Shown: positions 16,284-23,836, counted from the first letter of the stretch. The stretch is 64,000 nt of DNA from Bradyrhizobium embrapense (GCF_001189235.2 NZ_LFIP02000011.1:169491-233490), one strand, 5' to 3'. The notes: a model not told the origin generated them from the sequence alone. Numbers and translations are program-made.

Positions 16284-16480
16284 TCGCGCCGATTGTTCAG
16301 TTTCTTTTCCACTTCCTGCGAAGCCGCGATGGCTGCTTCGCTCGCAGCCAGGACGCGATAACCGTGCTCCATCCGCTCAAGAAAATAGCGAGTGAACGTG
16401 TCGTCGGCCGTCTCTTTGGCCCGCCGGTAGTGTCCAGCCCTCACCAGGTAATCGTCCGCGCTCATGACTGGAAAATCCAT
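16280..16480 (-). CDS. Small hypothetical protein (66 aa)
   Basis: A 66-residue, mostly helical protein beginning MDFPVMSADDYLVRAGHYRR. A second ATG five codons in (MSADDYL) has a comparable upstream GGA. The segment YLVRAGHYRRAKETADD followed by RYFLERMEHGYRVLA resembles small stress proteins of bradyrhizobia. Function unknown. Confidence 0.55.
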   Translation of the reverse strand: MDFPVMSADDYLVRAGHYRRAKETADDTFTRYFLERMEHGYRVLAASEAAIAASQEVEKKLNNRRD

Positions 16481-16597
16481 CAGCGTCCGGAGCGTTCCAG
16501 GGCGCCGGAGGGACAGCGCCCTAGCGGACCGCCCCGCTAACCGTCTCTTCCCATGCGCGATCGGTCGATGCCAGCTCAGGTCGCCTAAAGAAAACGA

Positions 16598-16622
16598 CCC
16601 CAGCATCCGGATCATGCTGGGG
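16598..16622 (-). terminator. Hairpin with minus-strand T run
   Basis: A 9-bp stem CCCCAGCAT / ATGCTGGGG with a 7-nt loop, followed on the minus strand by TCGTTTTCTTT. It shares the CCCCAGC core with the hairpins at 14.6 kb. No convincing minus-strand gene ends just before it, so the gene it once served may be lost. Confidence 0.65.
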
Positions 16623-16885
16623 CCAATCTGGATCGCTGACCGCTGTCACGTAGCAGCAGCAGCCGTCGTTTAGGGCTGAAAAAATACGAAATGAAAATCA
16701 CCTGCCCTGCGGCGTTACCATCGCGTAGCCCGGCCGCTGCAAAAATAACCCGTGTGAATCTGCTTCCAGATTTTCTCAATACACGTGGAGAAGCCGGAAT
16801 TTTGTTCCTTTCGCGGAACCATACCGCCTACCTCGGCAGTATCGTCGTCTTTTACCCCTGCGGCTGAGGACCCGTAGTCAATCCC

Positions 16886-17254
16886 ATGACCAAATCGGTT
16901 TTGGACAACCGACGCGTCGAGGAGTTGCTGCGTGCGATGCGCGAGGAGCTCACGCAAGGCCTGTTGCTCCTGGGCGGCTGCTGGACACCGGAAATGATGC
17001 GAGCGCTGGATTACTCTCCGCCGAACGCGCAGCGGTGCAAAAACGGGAAGCATGAAACGGCCGCGAAAGCTACATATGGTCTGAGCCTCTCAACCATTTT
17101 CGTTCAATCGACTGATCAACAAAAGGGCTGCTCCGCCCTAAGGTCAGAGAGCTGGCTGCCAACGTTCACCGCGGCGGCCGCGTTCCTAACGATTTCTTCA
17201 TTGTTGATCCCAGCCGCTGCTCAACCCGCTTGCGGCTGTTGCCGACCTTCTTGA
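16886..17254 (+). CDS. Doubtful hypothetical protein
   Basis: An open frame of 122 codons. The first 55 or so (MTKSVLDNRRVEELLRAMRE and on to about residue 55) have clearly coding third-position GC, but the rest does not and runs against the DUF3606 gene on the other strand. It may be the remains of a longer gene cut near 17060. No family recognised. The 260 nt before it hold nothing clear. Confidence 0.25.
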   Translation: MTKSVLDNRRVEELLRAMREELTQGLLLLGGCWTPEMMRALDYSPPNAQRCKNGKHETAAKATYGLSLSTIFVQSTDQQKGCSALRSESWLPTFTAAAAFLTISSLLIPAAAQPACGCCRPS

Positions 17255-17390
17255 CCGCCTTCTTCACGGACCCCGCAGACTTGCCGGCCTTCCGCGCCTC
17301 GTAGCGGACCTCATGGCCCTGGCCACTGGCGACGCGTGCCCTGTCCTGCTTGCGGCCACGCGCCGTCTGTTTTTTCGCTTTCTTCGCCAT
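17166..17390 (-). CDS. DUF3606-like basic protein (74 aa)
   Basis: A small, very basic protein (MAKKAKKQTARGRKQDRARV, then GHEVRYEARKAGKS and KKVGNSRKRVEQRL), matching the DUF3606 family, common in rhizobia and of unknown function. The high charge suggests nucleic-acid binding. An ATG 19 codons upstream is also in frame, but the family starts here. An imperfect EcfG site (GGAAC-N18-GTT, 17460-17435) lies upstream. Confidence 0.75.
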   Translation of the reverse strand: MAKKAKKQTARGRKQDRARVASGQGHEVRYEARKAGKSAGSVKKAVKKVGNSRKRVEQRLGSTMKKSLGTRPPR

Positions 17391-17553
17391 TCTGGCATCC
17401 CTCATCCGCCGCATTTTCTTGCGGCAAATCCGGGAACAGTGATTCACCGGACTTGGTTCCTAACCTGCATAGGGGCATAACCCTGGCTCGGCAACGTTCG
17501 GATCGTCCCTTGCTGGCAAGGCCTTGGTGGGTCGAGCCGGTTCGCGGATTCTG

Positions 17554-17775
17554 TTAGCGCCGCCGCGCGACCCAGATCCCGACCAGGAAGGCGACGAAGA
17601 GCGACTGCAAAGGCGCCTTCCTGGTAACCTCACGTAGCTGCTCGCCCCAGCGCAGCGCGAAGCCGTGCGAAGGCTGCTGGGGTTCACGACGGGGCGCTTT
17701 GGAAGTCCGACCAATGTCCTCCTGCTCGATCAGCCCCGAGGCTTCCGTTATCGCCGAGGCTTCTTTCATATCCAT
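17554..17775 (-). CDS. Small C-tail membrane protein (73 aa)
   Basis: A 73-residue protein with a soluble N-terminal part (MDMKEASAITEASGLIEQED) and a hydrophobic helix near the C terminus (about residues 56-69) ending VARRR, so probably tail-anchored. AGGAGA lies 6 nt before the ATG. An exact EcfG-type promoter lies 82 nt upstream. Function unknown. Confidence 0.65.
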   Translation of the reverse strand: MDMKEASAITEASGLIEQEDIGRTSKAPRREPQQPSHGFALRWGEQLREVTRKAPLQSLFVAFLVGIWVARRR

Positions 17776-17856
17776 GCGGCTCTCCTATCACACGGGCGGG
17801 CCGACTTCCGCCGCGGCTTGGTGGTCAGCTTCTTCGCTGTCTTTGCCATCGGGCAA

Positions 17857-17881
17857 AACGCAAGATGAGATCACCAGTTCC
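17857..17881 (-). promoter_or_regulatory. EcfG-type promoter for the tail-anchored protein
   Basis: On the minus strand GGAAC (17881-17877), 17 nt, GTT (17859-17857). The start codon at 17775 is 82 nt downstream. It is divergent from the promoter at 17893, with only 11 nt between them. Confidence 0.6.
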
Positions 17882-17892
17882 AATTGCCCACT

Positions 17893-17916
17893 GGAACGTT
17901 GGCGACCACGCCCGTT
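17893..17916 (+). promoter_or_regulatory. EcfG-type promoter for the DNA ligase gene
   Basis: GGAAC (17893-17897), 16 nt, GTT (17914-17916). Transcription should start near 17925. This rules out the in-frame ATG at 17865 for transcripts made here and favours a start downstream, such as GTG at 17949. Confidence 0.6.
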
Positions 17917-17948
17917 TGAATCAGCTCATTATTTTGTGGATTTGCGTT

Positions 17949-18872
17949 GTGGCGTTTCAGCGGAGGAAGCCGGAGGCGATCGGAGCGAAGGCGCTCTTCC
18001 TAGGCTTCGTCGCGCCCGCGCTGGCGACGCCGATCGACAAGGTGCCGAGCGGCGCCCGCTGGATCCACGAGATCAAGTTCGACGGCTACAGGGTGCAAGT
18101 GCACCTCGCCGACGAGGAGATGAAGATATTCACCCGGCGCGGGCACGACTGGACCAAACGATTCAAAAAGATCGCCGACGATACCTGGCACATCTCGGCG
18201 GCATCGGCGATCATCGACGGCGAGATTGTTGCGCCGGCTGCCGACGGCACCACCGAGTTTTCGGTGCTACAGAACGAGCTGCGCGACCACTCGACCAAGA
18301 TCGTGCTGGTGGCCTTCGATCTGCTCTATCTCAACGGCCGCGACCTGCGGAAGCTTCCCTTGAAGCATCGCAAGGCCGCGCTGAAGAAGCTCGTCGCCGG
18401 CTCCGCCATCCAATTTAGCGAAGGCTTCGAGATCGACGGCGCCGAGATGCTCGCCCATACGTGCAGGCTCGGCTGTGAGGGCGTCGTATCGAAGATCGCC
18501 GACAGTGTCTACCCGATAGGCGACCGCAGCCGCGACTGGGTGAAGAAGACCTGCGCTCAGCGTGAGACGCTGACCATCGCCGGCGTTGCTCTTGATGGCA
18601 ACGACTGGGACGGCATCTATGTCGGCCAGCGCGAGGGCGACGCGCTGATCTACGCCGGCAAAGTCGACCACGGCTTTGACAAGGCCTCGGCCACCGACCT
18701 TCGACAGCGCCTGACGCCGCTAATACGCAAGACGCAGCCCTACACCGAGCCCAACAGGCACGAAGGGATCTGGGTCGAGCCGAAGCTGCTCGCCAAGATC
18801 AAGTACCGGGCCAAATCCGCCGAGGGGAAGGTGCGACATCCTTTCTTTTGCGGCCTAAGGGAAGACCTATGA
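17949..18872 (+). CDS. ATP-dependent DNA ligase (LigD ligase-domain type)
   Basis: A DNA nick-sealing enzyme of the LigD ligase type used in end joining. With the GTG start (307 residues) the adenylated lysine is Lys43 in IKFDGYR (motif I); motif III DGEIV, motif IV EGVVSK and motif V WVKKTC follow, then the OB domain ending with RAKSAEGKVRHPFFCGLRED. The primase and phosphoesterase domains of full LigD are absent and no ku gene is near. GTG 17949 is preferred because the EcfG promoter at 17893 lies inside the longer frame that begins at 17865; no good ribosome site is visible for either. It overlaps the next, broken gene by ATGA. Confidence 0.8.
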   Translation: MAFQRRKPEAIGAKALFLGFVAPALATPIDKVPSGARWIHEIKFDGYRVQVHLADEEMKIFTRRGHDWTKRFKKIADDTWHISAASAIIDGEIVAPAADGTTEFSVLQNELRDHSTKIVLVAFDLLYLNGRDLRKLPLKHRKAALKKLVAGSAIQFSEGFEIDGAEMLAHTCRLGCEGVVSKIADSVYPIGDRSRDWVKKTCAQRETLTIAGVALDGNDWDGIYVGQREGDALIYAGKVDHGFDKASATDLRQRLTPLIRKTQPYTEPNRHEGIWVEPKLLAKIKYRAKSAEGKVRHPFFCGLREDL

Positions 18873-19076
18873 GCTCACCGCGCTGCACCGTTTGCGACGG
18901 CCGCTGGGTCTGCTAGAATCACCCGGATCAGCCTTGGACCGGACACCTGCGGTGGTGCCGGCGCGCGATGCCCGCGGTGCAACAAGCCCGAGGATGGCGA
19001 GATTCCGGAAACGCCGCCACATTTCAGTCCTGACGGACATGAAGTTGCGGCAATACCGGTCGCCCCCTGCGACTGA
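18869..19076 (+). pseudogene. Broken Cys-rich zinc-ribbon-like gene
   Basis: Its ATG overlaps the ligase stop (ATGA). The frame reads MSSPRCTVCDGRWVC, hits TAG, continues as NHPDQPWTG, and after a one-base shift reads TCGGAGARCPRCNKPEDGEI and on to a tga at 19074-19076. Cys pairs CxxC and CxxCN make it a small zinc-ribbon-like protein. One stop and one indel break it. It was probably co-expressed with the ligase under stress. Confidence 0.6.
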
Positions 19077-19175
19077 TCAAGGTCAAGAACCGAAAGCACC
19101 CGGCGGAACACCGGGTGAAGAATGCCTTGCCGCGATCGCCAGGTCAGTAGGTCTTCTCCACGAAGGCTCCGCCCC

Positions 19176-19307
19176 TCAAGGAGGGCGCATGGTCACGGAT
19201 TCGGAGGAGGAGTTATCCAACTCAGCGATTTGTCCTTCGATGTCTTTGATTTCTCTTACACGTAAAATCCGCAGGGCGTCGTCGGTGAAACGCTCAGAGA
19301 ACCACAA
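19176..19307 (-). CDS. Possible small helical protein (43 aa, TTG start)
   Basis: A 43-codon frame with a TTG start: after the first residue it reads WFSERFTDDALRILRVREIK, then DIEGQIAELDN. The amphipathic helical pattern looks like real protein. No strong ribosome site. An antisense frame over the same bases is less protein-like. No family recognised. Confidence 0.35.
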   Translation of the reverse strand: MWFSERFTDDALRILRVREIKDIEGQIAELDNSSSESVTMRPP

Positions 19308-19377
19308 GACCTAGCTGGAACTCCTCGATTCCCCAAAACGTTTGCGAGGCAGGCTCGAATGTTGGGATCGCGAAGAC

Positions 19378-19722
19378 ATGAAATGGATTCTAGTCGTATT
19401 GGTTGGTGGCGTAGCGCCGGTTCAAACCGATCTGGTGTTCGAGAAGCTCTCCGATTGCCTGACCGCTGAGGAGCAGTTGCAACAGACTTATGCGAACGCC
19501 TACAGCGCCTTGAGTCAACGCTCGACGATGGATGACGGCGAATTCGACAGGCGCCGTGGACGCCACCACCGCCGAGCTCGAGAAGAAGCCGCCGGAAAAC
19601 TTGCGAATGCCGGGACCTGCATTCCGCATAATGGCACGGATCAGCCAATCACCTCTCTGGTTCAACCAACGCCGACGCCTCAGCAACCCTCGCCCGCACC
19701 TTCGCCAAGCCCAAAGCCATAG
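19378..19722 (+). CDS. Hypothetical protein with Pro-rich tail (114 aa)
   Basis: A 114-residue protein beginning MKWILVVLVGGVAPVQTDLV with an N-terminal hydrophobic stretch, then a helical part with CLTAEEQLQQTYANAYSAL, GTCIPHNGTDQPIT and a tail of PTPTPQQPSPAPSPSPKP. Two cysteines flank the helical part. A GGAAC-N18-GTT element at 19317-19342 is one base off the EcfG spacing. It resembles short bradyrhizobial proteins of unknown function. Confidence 0.6.
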   Translation: MKWILVVLVGGVAPVQTDLVFEKLSDCLTAEEQLQQTYANAYSALSQRSTMDDGEFDRRRGRHHRRAREEAAGKLANAGTCIPHNGTDQPITSLVQPTPTPQQPSPAPSPSPKP

Positions 19723-19942
19723 AGCCAGCTCTTACATGTCATGTCAAAACCGGCGCCCGAGCTGCAGCAACGCTTTTTTTGCACCGAAACGGCCCGTCCA
19801 TTCAGGACGAGCCGCGTCTGATCGAATAGGATCAGTGCATGTGAACTAACCAATACCCAGCACCGCCAACAACGATAAGCGTGGGGATCCCCCACAACAA
19901 GATTACGGGCATTCCTAAGTCTCCACTATAAGCGAGAAGGGC

Positions 19943-20170
19943 TTACTGCTCGGTGCAGACCTTCGTGGTCTTCACCGCGGATTCAGCTTCCGTCTTCGTC
20001 TTGTAAACGCCGTCGCCCACCACTGTCGTGGTTGTGGTTGTCGGCTTGCTGTCGACCACAGTGCACTTCTTGGTGCTGGCGTCGCGTACGATATAGAACT
20101 CAGCTGCGCTAGCGGCCTGCGTAGCAAATGCGAACGCTGCGAGGGCACCGCATACAATGAGCTTCTTCAT
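19943..20170 (-). CDS. Small exported protein (75 aa)
   Basis: A 75-residue protein with a signal peptide (about residues 1-22, ending ASA) and a short mature domain of about 53 residues with a TTTTTT run and two cysteines (one in KKCTV, one in KVCTEQ at the end) that could form a disulfide. GGAG lies 7 nt before the ATG. An exact EcfG promoter lies 40 nt upstream. Function unknown. Confidence 0.7.
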   Translation of the reverse strand: MKKLIVCGALAAFAFATQAASAAEFYIVRDASTKKCTVVDSKPTTTTTTVVGDGVYKTKTEAESAVKTTKVCTEQ

Positions 20171-20209
20171 TTCATGTCTCCTCCAATGGACTTCAAAGTA
20201 GCCATTGCC

Positions 20210-20234
20210 AACAACAACTTGGGTGGGAGGTTCC
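20210..20234 (-). promoter_or_regulatory. EcfG-type promoter for the 75-residue exported protein
   Basis: On the minus strand GGAAC (20234-20230), 17 nt, GTT (20212-20210); the ATG at 20170 is 40 nt downstream. Confidence 0.65.
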
Positions 20235-20534
20235 TATTTTTCCCGATTGATATGACGCGGTTAAACGGCATCGTGGCCGTCTCGAGCTGCGGCCCGCTAG
20301 CGGTATCGCTCCCACGGTGCGGTCCCCGGCCCCTTGATCGTAGTGGAAGTACATCCGGCCGAAGCCGTCCGCGCCGTGCGAGGACTAATCGTGTTCCGAC
20401 CCGAGCCCGATGTTGCGGCCATTGCTCGATCGCTTTTCGTGCTACCAGCTGAGAGCATCGCGGCGCGCTTCTGTGGCCTCAGCGTTGAAGCGCAGGATCC
20501 TGCTTCACGGGGCAATTCGAATGGCGCAGCTCGA
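20235..20534. other. Region without a clear gene
   Basis: About 300 nt. A minus-strand frame near 20370-20270 reads DGFGRMYFHYDQGAGD, which looks like part of a protein, but it is bounded by stops. It may be a further gene remnant. Nothing else is clear. Confidence 0.35.
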
Positions 20535-21369
20535 CGCGACCTGGTCTCGATGTTGAAGGATATGGCGAGTGCCTGTGTCGCCCAGCCCTCCTCGCCAGCG
20601 CAAGTCCGTCATTTGACCGATCGTGCCGCCCGGATCGCGCTCGCCCGGCGTACCGTGACTGCCGTCGTTCTCCCGAACGACCTCCAGGAGAAGGATTGCG
20701 AAGACCCGCCGCGCGCCCACAGCACACTACGCTCCGGTATCGGCTACACCCCGCTCCGTATCGTTCCGCACGAAGCCGAACTCGACCGTGCCGCAGATAT
20801 CCTCAACGCCGGCATAAGATTGCCATGCTGGTCGGAGCCGGCGCACTTGGCGCGACCGACGAGGTCATCGCGGTTGCAGACCGACTATCTGCCGGCTGCG
20901 CCAAGGCGCTGCTTGGCAAAGCCGTGCTGCCAGATGACCTTCCCTGGGTGACCGGCTTAATTGGCCTGCTCGGCACCGAGCCGAGCTACGACCTGATGAC
21001 GCAGTGCGACACGCTGCTGATGGTCGGCTCGGCTTTTCCATACTCGGAATTCCTGCCCAAGGAAGGCCGCGCCCACGGTGTCCAAATCGACATCGATGCC
21101 GGCATGTTGTCGATCCGCTTCCCGATGGAGGTCGGCCTTGTCGGGGACGCCACCGAGACGCTGCGCGCCCTGCTGCCGCGGCTAAAGCAGAAGGCCCCAG
21201 ACGGCTGGCGCAAGTCGATCGAAGGCAAGGTCCGCGAATGGTGGACCACGCTCGAGGATCGGGCACGGCAGCGGGCCAATCAGTCAATCCACAGCGCGTC
21301 TCCTGGGAGCTCCCACCTCGGATTCCTGAACCAGCCATCGTCACCAGCGACTCCGGGCCGTGCGCCAAC
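20535..21369 (+). pseudogene. Truncated ThDP-dependent enzyme (acetolactate synthase/pyruvate oxidase type)
   Basis: Remains of a thiamine-diphosphate enzyme. Three frames must be joined: SMLKDMASACVAQPSSPAQV up to ADILNAG (to about 20815), then KIAMLVGAGALGATDEVIAV through GTEPSYDLMTQCDTLLMVGS to the end of the central domain (to about 21277), then VNPQRVSWELPPRIPEPAIV and TSDSGPCAN (to 21369). The N-terminal ThDP-binding domain and most of the C-terminal one are missing. So it has two indels plus deletions at both ends and cannot be active. Confidence 0.8.
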
Positions 21370-21626
21370 TGCTTGCCATTCAGATCCATGAGCCGCTTCA
21401 TTGGCGTTTGCTTGAATGGCTCACGATCAACGCAAACCGTGGCGCGATTGGCTGGGGTTCTGCCGGGCGGGTATCATCAGGCCCTTGCCAGCAACTGCCG
21501 CCGGTAGCGAAGCCCATCAAAGGTCAGCTTCGATTCGCTCGCCTCGCCCTGAGCGACCTCCGCCTCGAGAAATGTCTCAAGGTCGGGCAACGCACGACGA
21601 GCATTGCCGGTTTTTCCCGATCCAAG

Positions 21627-21651
21627 GAACGAACTGATTCCTGCCACGTTC
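21627..21651 (+). promoter_or_regulatory. EcfG-type promoter
   Basis: GGAAC (21627-21631), 17 nt, GTT (21649-21651). Transcription should begin near 21660, which makes ATG 21684 a better start for the following gene than ATG 21666. Confidence 0.6.
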
Positions 21652-21683
21652 ACGGATCGAAACAAATGCGGAGTGTGGCTGCG

Positions 21684-21830
21684 ATGGGCGCTGGTGATCA
21701 GCTTGCATGCTTGTCCGTGGTGGCATTTTTCTCTCTAGCCCTGATCGTGACGTCCGGCCTATTCGTGGAATCAAGAGCCATGAAGAACTTCACGTTGCCG
21801 GCCGCCCAGCAGGTCCGGGCGCCGCTCTAG
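21684..21830 (+). CDS. Small one-helix membrane protein (48 aa)
   Basis: A 48-residue protein (MGAGDQLACLSVVAFFSLAL at the start) with one transmembrane helix (about 8-27) and a short polar tail. The start at 21684 has GGAG about 11 nt upstream and lies about 24 nt after the predicted transcription start; the alternative ATG at 21666 would be almost leaderless. A terminator-like hairpin follows 140 nt downstream. Function unknown. Confidence 0.5.
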   Translation: MGAGDQLACLSVVAFFSLALIVTSGLFVESRAMKNFTLPAAQQVRAPL

Positions 21831-21969
21831 CAGCGAGACCTTCGACTGCCATCATCCCTGCTGTCCGTAAACGTCTGACCCGGCGCCGCTTCAGGTGATG
21901 CGGCTAGCCGGGTGCCACATCGCACCGTTCGACGCGACATTCTGCGCTAGAGCTCGTAGGCAAACGTCA

Positions 21970-22001
21970 GCTCCGGCGCAGCCGAGGAACCGCGCCGGAG
22001 C
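21970..22001 (+). terminator. Hairpin terminator
   Basis: A 10-bp perfect stem GCTCCGGCGC / GCGCCGGAGC with a 12-nt loop, followed by CCTTTTGG. It probably ends the transcript of the 48-residue membrane protein. Confidence 0.65.
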
Positions 22002-22136
22002 CCTTTTGGGGGAAGTTGATTGTGTGCCTTAGCACTGGCCATCAACCGCGGCAGAGGCCGACAGTTCCCAGCCTGGTTGCATGTTTCTCCCGAAAACCAG
22101 GCCCAGCCTTGACTCCGGAGTGTTGGCGCACGGGCA

Positions 22137-22556
22137 ATGGTTTCGACGTTAGGAGACAACCCGAGGCTGATTGGCAAAACGGCCGCCGGCGTCGTTCTTG
22201 GTGCGGGCTTCCTGGCTGCTTCCGCGATGAGCGCATCGGCTGCGATCGTATGCTCTGGGCAAGTGTGCTGGCACACCCACGAGGTTTTCGATTATCCAAG
22301 AGACTCCGGCGTCTTTGTCCATGAAGACAATTGGCGTTGGGGACCGCACGAGCGGTTCACTTTCCGTGAGCACGAGGGTCGGGGTTATTGGCGCGGGGAC
22401 ACGGGGACCACCTGGCAGTTCGCGCCCCAACCATGCGAAGAGGCCGCCAGTTGGCGGCCTCCTTTTTGCGAAAGAGATGTCGGGAACGATTGCCGTTTTT
22501 TCCCGTTAGTCGGCGCCGGTGCCGATATGCGGTCCGACATTGCGGTGACGGTTTGA
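22137..22556 (+). CDS. Exported protein with WRWGP and GYWRGD motifs; 3' end suspect
   Basis: An N-terminal signal (LIGKTAAGVVLGAGFLAASA) is followed by VCSGQVCWHTHEVFDYP, NWRWGPHERFTFREHEGRGY and WRGD. Related bradyrhizobial proteins end close to GYWRGD. Here the open frame runs on for about 55 codons, straight through a classic terminator at 22440, so the last third is probably not native and a small indel near 22400 has removed the original stop. The start is also uncertain: the ATG at 22137 lies before the signal peptide, and no ribosome site fits it well. Function unknown. Confidence 0.5.
   Translation: MVSTLGDNPRLIGKTAAGVVLGAGFLAASAMSASAAIVCSGQVCWHTHEVFDYPRDSGVFVHEDNWRWGPHERFTFREHEGRGYWRGDTGTTWQFAPQPCEEAASWRPPFCERDVGNDCRFFPLVGAGADMRSDIAVTV
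22440..22461 (+). terminator. Intrinsic terminator inside the open frame
   Basis: A 9-bp stem GAGGCCGCC / GGCGGCCTC with loop AGTT, followed by CTTTTTG: a textbook intrinsic terminator. It lies 22 nt before an EcfG promoter and so separates two transcription units. Confidence 0.8.
22483..22507 (+). promoter_or_regulatory. EcfG-type promoter for the signal-anchor protein
   Basis: GGAAC (22483-22487), 17 nt, GTT (22505-22507). The ATG at 22556 is 49 nt downstream. Confidence 0.65.
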
Positions 22557-22999
22557 TGCCTCTGTTTCGATACTTTCTGTTTACAGGCGCGCTGCTGCTT
22601 GGATTGCTGTTTGTCGCGGATTGGTACTTTCCGGCACCGCCGGCTGCCGTTGCCCGCAACCACATCGACCGCGCAACGATCCGCATTCACTCCCGGCACC
22701 AATGGCCGGAAGCGATACGAATGGATACAAGCGCTTCGCTCGTCACCGCCTCACCCGCGCCCTCGGCTCCCCTCACTGCTCAAGCTCCCGCACCGCGGCC
22801 GGCGGCTGTCGCAAAGGCTGACCCGCCTAGGTCACCTCCGTCGAAGGCGCTCGAGCAAATCGCGCGACATGCAAAGCCGCCCCGGCACGCGCAGGGCGAC
22901 AGAAGTCCACGGTTTGCACAGCGCGGCCAGCGCGTTGCAAGCTATCGCGACCCGGAATGGCAAGGAGGGTGGCAAGGCTGGTCATTCCCGAGGTGGTGA
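22556..22999 (+). CDS. Signal-anchor hypothetical protein (147 aa)
   Basis: A 147-residue protein with an N-terminal membrane anchor (MPLFRYFLFTGALLLGLLFV), then IRIHSRHQWPEAIRMDTSA, a Pro/Ala-rich linker and a basic end (QGGWQGWSFPRW). The overall layout is that of a conserved bradyrhizobial protein of unknown function. It has its own stress promoter. The ATG overlaps the stop of the extended frame before it (TGATG), which is probably accidental. Confidence 0.65.
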   Translation: MPLFRYFLFTGALLLGLLFVADWYFPAPPAAVARNHIDRATIRIHSRHQWPEAIRMDTSASLVTASPAPSAPLTAQAPAPRPAAVAKADPPRSPPSKALEQIARHAKPPRHAQGDRSPRFAQRGQRVASYRDPEWQGGWQGWSFPRW

Positions 23000-23133
23000 G
23001 CCGCCGAGAAGGTCCCATGACGATTGCCGGAAGGGTGCATTCGTCGCTTCCATTGCCCAACGAATGCAGCCAGTTCTTCCGGCGACAACGGACTGGCCGC
23101 GTCACCGCACGCGGCCAGCCATTTCTGCGCACG

Positions 23134-23778
23134 TCAGGTGAGTTCCATTTCAACAGCGATGCGCACCAGATCGGAGTGGTTCTTCGCGCCAAGCTTCTGC
23201 TTGAGGAGGGACGTGGTGTTGGCGACAGTCTTGTAGGAGATGCCGAGCGCCGCTGCGATGTCGACGATCTTGTCGCCGCGGCCGAGCAACCGCAGGATTT
23301 CTAGCTCCCGTGCAGATATCTGCGAAGCGGGATTAGCCTTGATCGCGGCGCTGGCGAAGGCAATTGCCTCCGCGAGGTGCGGCGAAATGAACCGCTCGCC
23401 GGCCGCGACCTTGCGTACCGCTTTCACAAAAAGGCGCGGATCGTCGCTCTTCGAAAGATAGCCTTGCGCGCCCATCTCCACAGCCCGCACGACGAATGCG
23501 GGATCGTCATTCATGCTGAACATGATGATACGGGCGTCCGGATCGTCCTTGCGAATCCTGCGCAGCAGTTCGAACCCGGAGACATCGGGCAGTTTGATAT
23601 CGATGACGGTCACGTCCGGCCGCTTCTGTAGGAAAGCTCGATGACCAGCCTTGGCATCGGCAGCCTCGTCGATCTTCACTGTCTTGTCTGCGGCAAACAG
23701 GGATCGGCAGCCCGACAGCACGACGGGATGGTCGTCGACGATCAATATCCTCGTGGCTGATTTGGCGGTATCGTGCAC
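23134..23778 (-). CDS. NarL/FixJ-type response regulator
   Basis: A 214-residue transcription regulator. The receiver domain has acidic residues Asp15 and Asp16, phospho-acceptor Asp60 (VIDIKLPD) and a Lys in YLSKSDD; the C-terminal LuxR-type helix-turn-helix has the pattern SARELEILRLLGRGDKIVDI. The GTG at 23778 is chosen because GGAGG lies just before it and the receiver begins 10 residues later. It is divergent from the kinase gene across about 58 nt, so the two form a two-component pair. Target genes are unknown. Confidence 0.85.
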   Translation of the reverse strand: MHDTAKSATRILIVDDHPVVLSGCRSLFAADKTVKIDEAADAKAGHRAFLQKRPDVTVIDIKLPDVSGFELLRRIRKDDPDARIIMFSMNDDPAFVVRAVEMGAQGYLSKSDDPRLFVKAVRKVAAGERFISPHLAEAIAFASAAIKANPASQISARELEILRLLGRGDKIVDIAAALGISYKTVANTTSLLKQKLGAKNHSDLVRIAVEMELT

Positions 23779-23836
23779 GCTGCCTCCACAGCCTAAATAG
23801 AACTTAGCGCGGAAATTGAAAGAGAAGAATCGCCGA

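Noticed and set aside
20270..20370. Minus-strand segment reading DGFGRMYFHYDQGAGD
   Set aside because: Looks protein-like but is short, bounded by stops and matches no family I can name.
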